Assembly (NCBI GenBank): GCA_039590215.1
Contig: JBDHFX010000088.1
Coordinates: forward strand, 1-6,695
DNA: 6,695 nucleotides
Reading direction: 5' to 3'
Source: CAMYLR01 sp039590215
GTDB taxonomy: Bacteria; Gemmatimonadota; Gemmatimonadetes; JACCXV01; JAHWKZ01
How positions within the stretch are numbered: the stretch's first letter is position 1; the number at the start of each line of letters is the position of its first letter. The position numbers and the translations under genes were made by a program. Below, piece by piece: positions 5,697-6,695 of this stretch. Under the pieces are notes generated by a model. That model was given only the letters and a program-made list of their open reading frames with translations. It searched no databases and was not told the DNA's origin.

Positions 5697-6695
5697 CTAC
5701 CGCGACTGGACGTGCTCGATGAGGTGTTGCCCGATGGCAGCGTCGGTCTGGACCCCGCCAAACGCCTCGGCACCGGGTCCGGTAGCGAAGATCGGAACCA
5801 GTTCGGCGGTGTGGCCTTCGGTGAGGTAACCACCGATCAATACGTCGTCTTCGTCAGGGAAAACCGAGAATCCACCCGTTTCGTGATCGGCGGCGACGAC
5901 GATCAGCGTCTCGGGATGCGCCGCCTGATAATTGAGGGCGCGTCGGATCGCTTGATCGAAGTGGGCCATTTCGGCGGCGATCACGTCCAGTGGCGCGTTG
6001 TCGTGTCCGCGCTCGTCGGTTTGCTCGGTCTCGACCAGCAGGAAGAATCCGTCGGGATCACGGTCGAGGATCTGGAGCGCTGCCGTGGTCATGGTTGCCA
6101 GTGATGGGTCGCGGCTGGATGCGGTGGCGTTCAGGATGTTGAACAGGCCCAGCACGTTGGAGAGCGTGTCGAGCGGCAGCTCGCGCAGCCGCGACGGATC
6201 CCTGATCAACGTGTAATGATCGCCAAAACGGGGCTCGGCCTCGAGCACGCCCTGAGCGTCACCAAGCAGCACTTCGATGCCATGGTTCGCCATCTGATTG
6301 GCGATCTGAGGGTACGCGCGACGGTCGCTGGAATGAGCCGCGAACGCCGCCGGGGTGGCGTCGATCAGCTGGGCCGTGGTGACGATCCCGGTCGCCAGGC
6401 CGGCCTCCTGCGCGAAATCGATCACCGAAGGTCGCGGCAACGAGTCCGGCCCCACCCCGATCCCCGAGTAGAACGTGCGCATCCCGATCGCCAGCGCGGT
6501 GGCGGCCGAGGCGCTCTCGGGCCGATTGCTGGAGGTGTTGCCGGAACGCATCAGGCCGACCACTGGGAACCGCTCAACCGCGGGTGGCTGGGAGGCGCTC
6601 AAGAGCGCGCTCCAGTAACCCACGCCGGCCCCGTCGGCGATAAACAGGATGAGCCGAGTCGGGGTCGCTTGCGATTGATCGGCGGCTAGACTTGG
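5697..6695 (-). CDS. Alkaline phosphatase (PhoA superfamily), N-terminus beyond the window
   Basis: The frame is open to the window edge, giving 332 residues to the stop. The true start and any signal peptide lie outside. It should be a metal-dependent phosphomonoesterase, probably exported. Numbering from the first visible residue, all E. coli PhoA active-site positions can be placed: Asp21 in LFIADGAG (PhoA Asp51), nucleophile Ser61 in PESASAATALA (Ser102), Asp112 and Thr114 in IDATPAAFAAH (Asp153, Thr155), Arg125 (Arg166), Glu222, Asp227 and His231 in VETEQTDERGH (Glu322, Asp327, His331), Asp270-His271 in AADHETGG (Asp369, His370) and His295 in EGHTAEL (His412). Glu60 replaces the usual Asp just before the nucleophile, and Glu228 replaces PhoA Lys328. 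GTG 6623 should not be taken as the start, because the metal-binding Asp lies upstream of it. The C-terminus is complete. The CADD-like gene follows on the same strand. Confidence 0.94.
   Translation of the reverse strand, partial: PSLAADQSQATPTRLILFIADGAGVGYWSALLSASQPPAVERFPVVGLMRSGNTSSNRPESASAATALAIGMRTFYSGIGVGPDSLPRPSVIDFAQEAGLATGIVTTAQLIDATPAAFAAHSSDRRAYPQIANQMANHGIEVLLGDAQGVLEAEPRFGDHYTLIRDPSRLRELPLDTLSNVLGLFNILNATASSRDPSLATMTTAALQILDRDPDGFFLLVETEQTDERGHDNAPLDVIAAEMAHFDQAIRRALNYQAAHPETLIVVAADHETGGFSVFPDEDDVLIGGYLTEGHTAELVPIFATGPGAEAFGGVQTDAAIGQHLIEHVQSR

Noticed and set aside
5636..5833. N-terminal extension of the CADD-like frame
   Set aside because: The extra residues are low-complexity (rich in Ser, Pro and Arg) and overlap the phosphatase C-terminus in another frame. 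The ribosome binding site and family length support the start at 5632.
6216..6689. 157-codon plus-strand frame opposite the phosphatase
   Set aside because: It is an antisense shadow. The minus strand here encodes conserved phosphatase motifs, including the nucleophile.

Overview
The window looks like chromosomal DNA of a GC-rich Gram-negative bacterium. It opens at the 3' end of an rRNA operon, has one large predicted outer-membrane protein of the CBM9-like/DUF5916 type, and uses GTG as the start for three of the four genes or starts that I could place with confidence on the left half. DUF5916 barrels, alkaline phosphatases with this wording and CADD-family proteins together recall Gemmatimonadota or related FCB/Acidobacteriota-like lineages. 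That placement is inference from gene content, because the 5S fragment alone does not settle it.

Layout. Bases 1-104 are a 5S rRNA lacking its first bases, followed by a strong intrinsic terminator (114-144). Converging on it from the right is a two-gene minus-strand operon: a membrane histidine kinase of the LytS/YehU type (1050-2111) and its LytTR response regulator (271-1053), overlapping by GTGA. A 212-bp divergent promoter region (2112-2323) separates this operon from a plus-strand gene for a 739-residue CBM9-like/DUF5916 protein (2324-4543). Next on the plus strand is a small three-helix GlsB/YeaQ/YmgE stress-type membrane protein (4635-4892). Its stop codon abuts the intrinsic terminator of the minus-strand genes that follow: a CADD-family diiron protein (4949-5632) and, upstream of it, an alkaline phosphatase (5697 to beyond 6695).

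How the parts may work together. The kinase/regulator pair probably forms a signalling unit that reads membrane state. The divergent DUF5916 gene is the obvious candidate target, since one LytTR-consensus half-site lies just upstream of its candidate promoter. The CADD-like protein keeps every residue that I recall as important for the unusual self-sacrificing para-aminobenzoate synthesis of Chlamydia CADD, so it may supply pABA for folate. The phosphatase upstream of it is complete in active-site residues. Whether the two are functionally linked is unknown.

I see no CRISPR array, insertion sequence, tRNA, phage gene or clear novel defence system. The most interesting items are the CADD homologue, the divergent regulator/outer-membrane pair with a predicted leaderless kinase mRNA, and strong enrichment of GATC/CGATCG.
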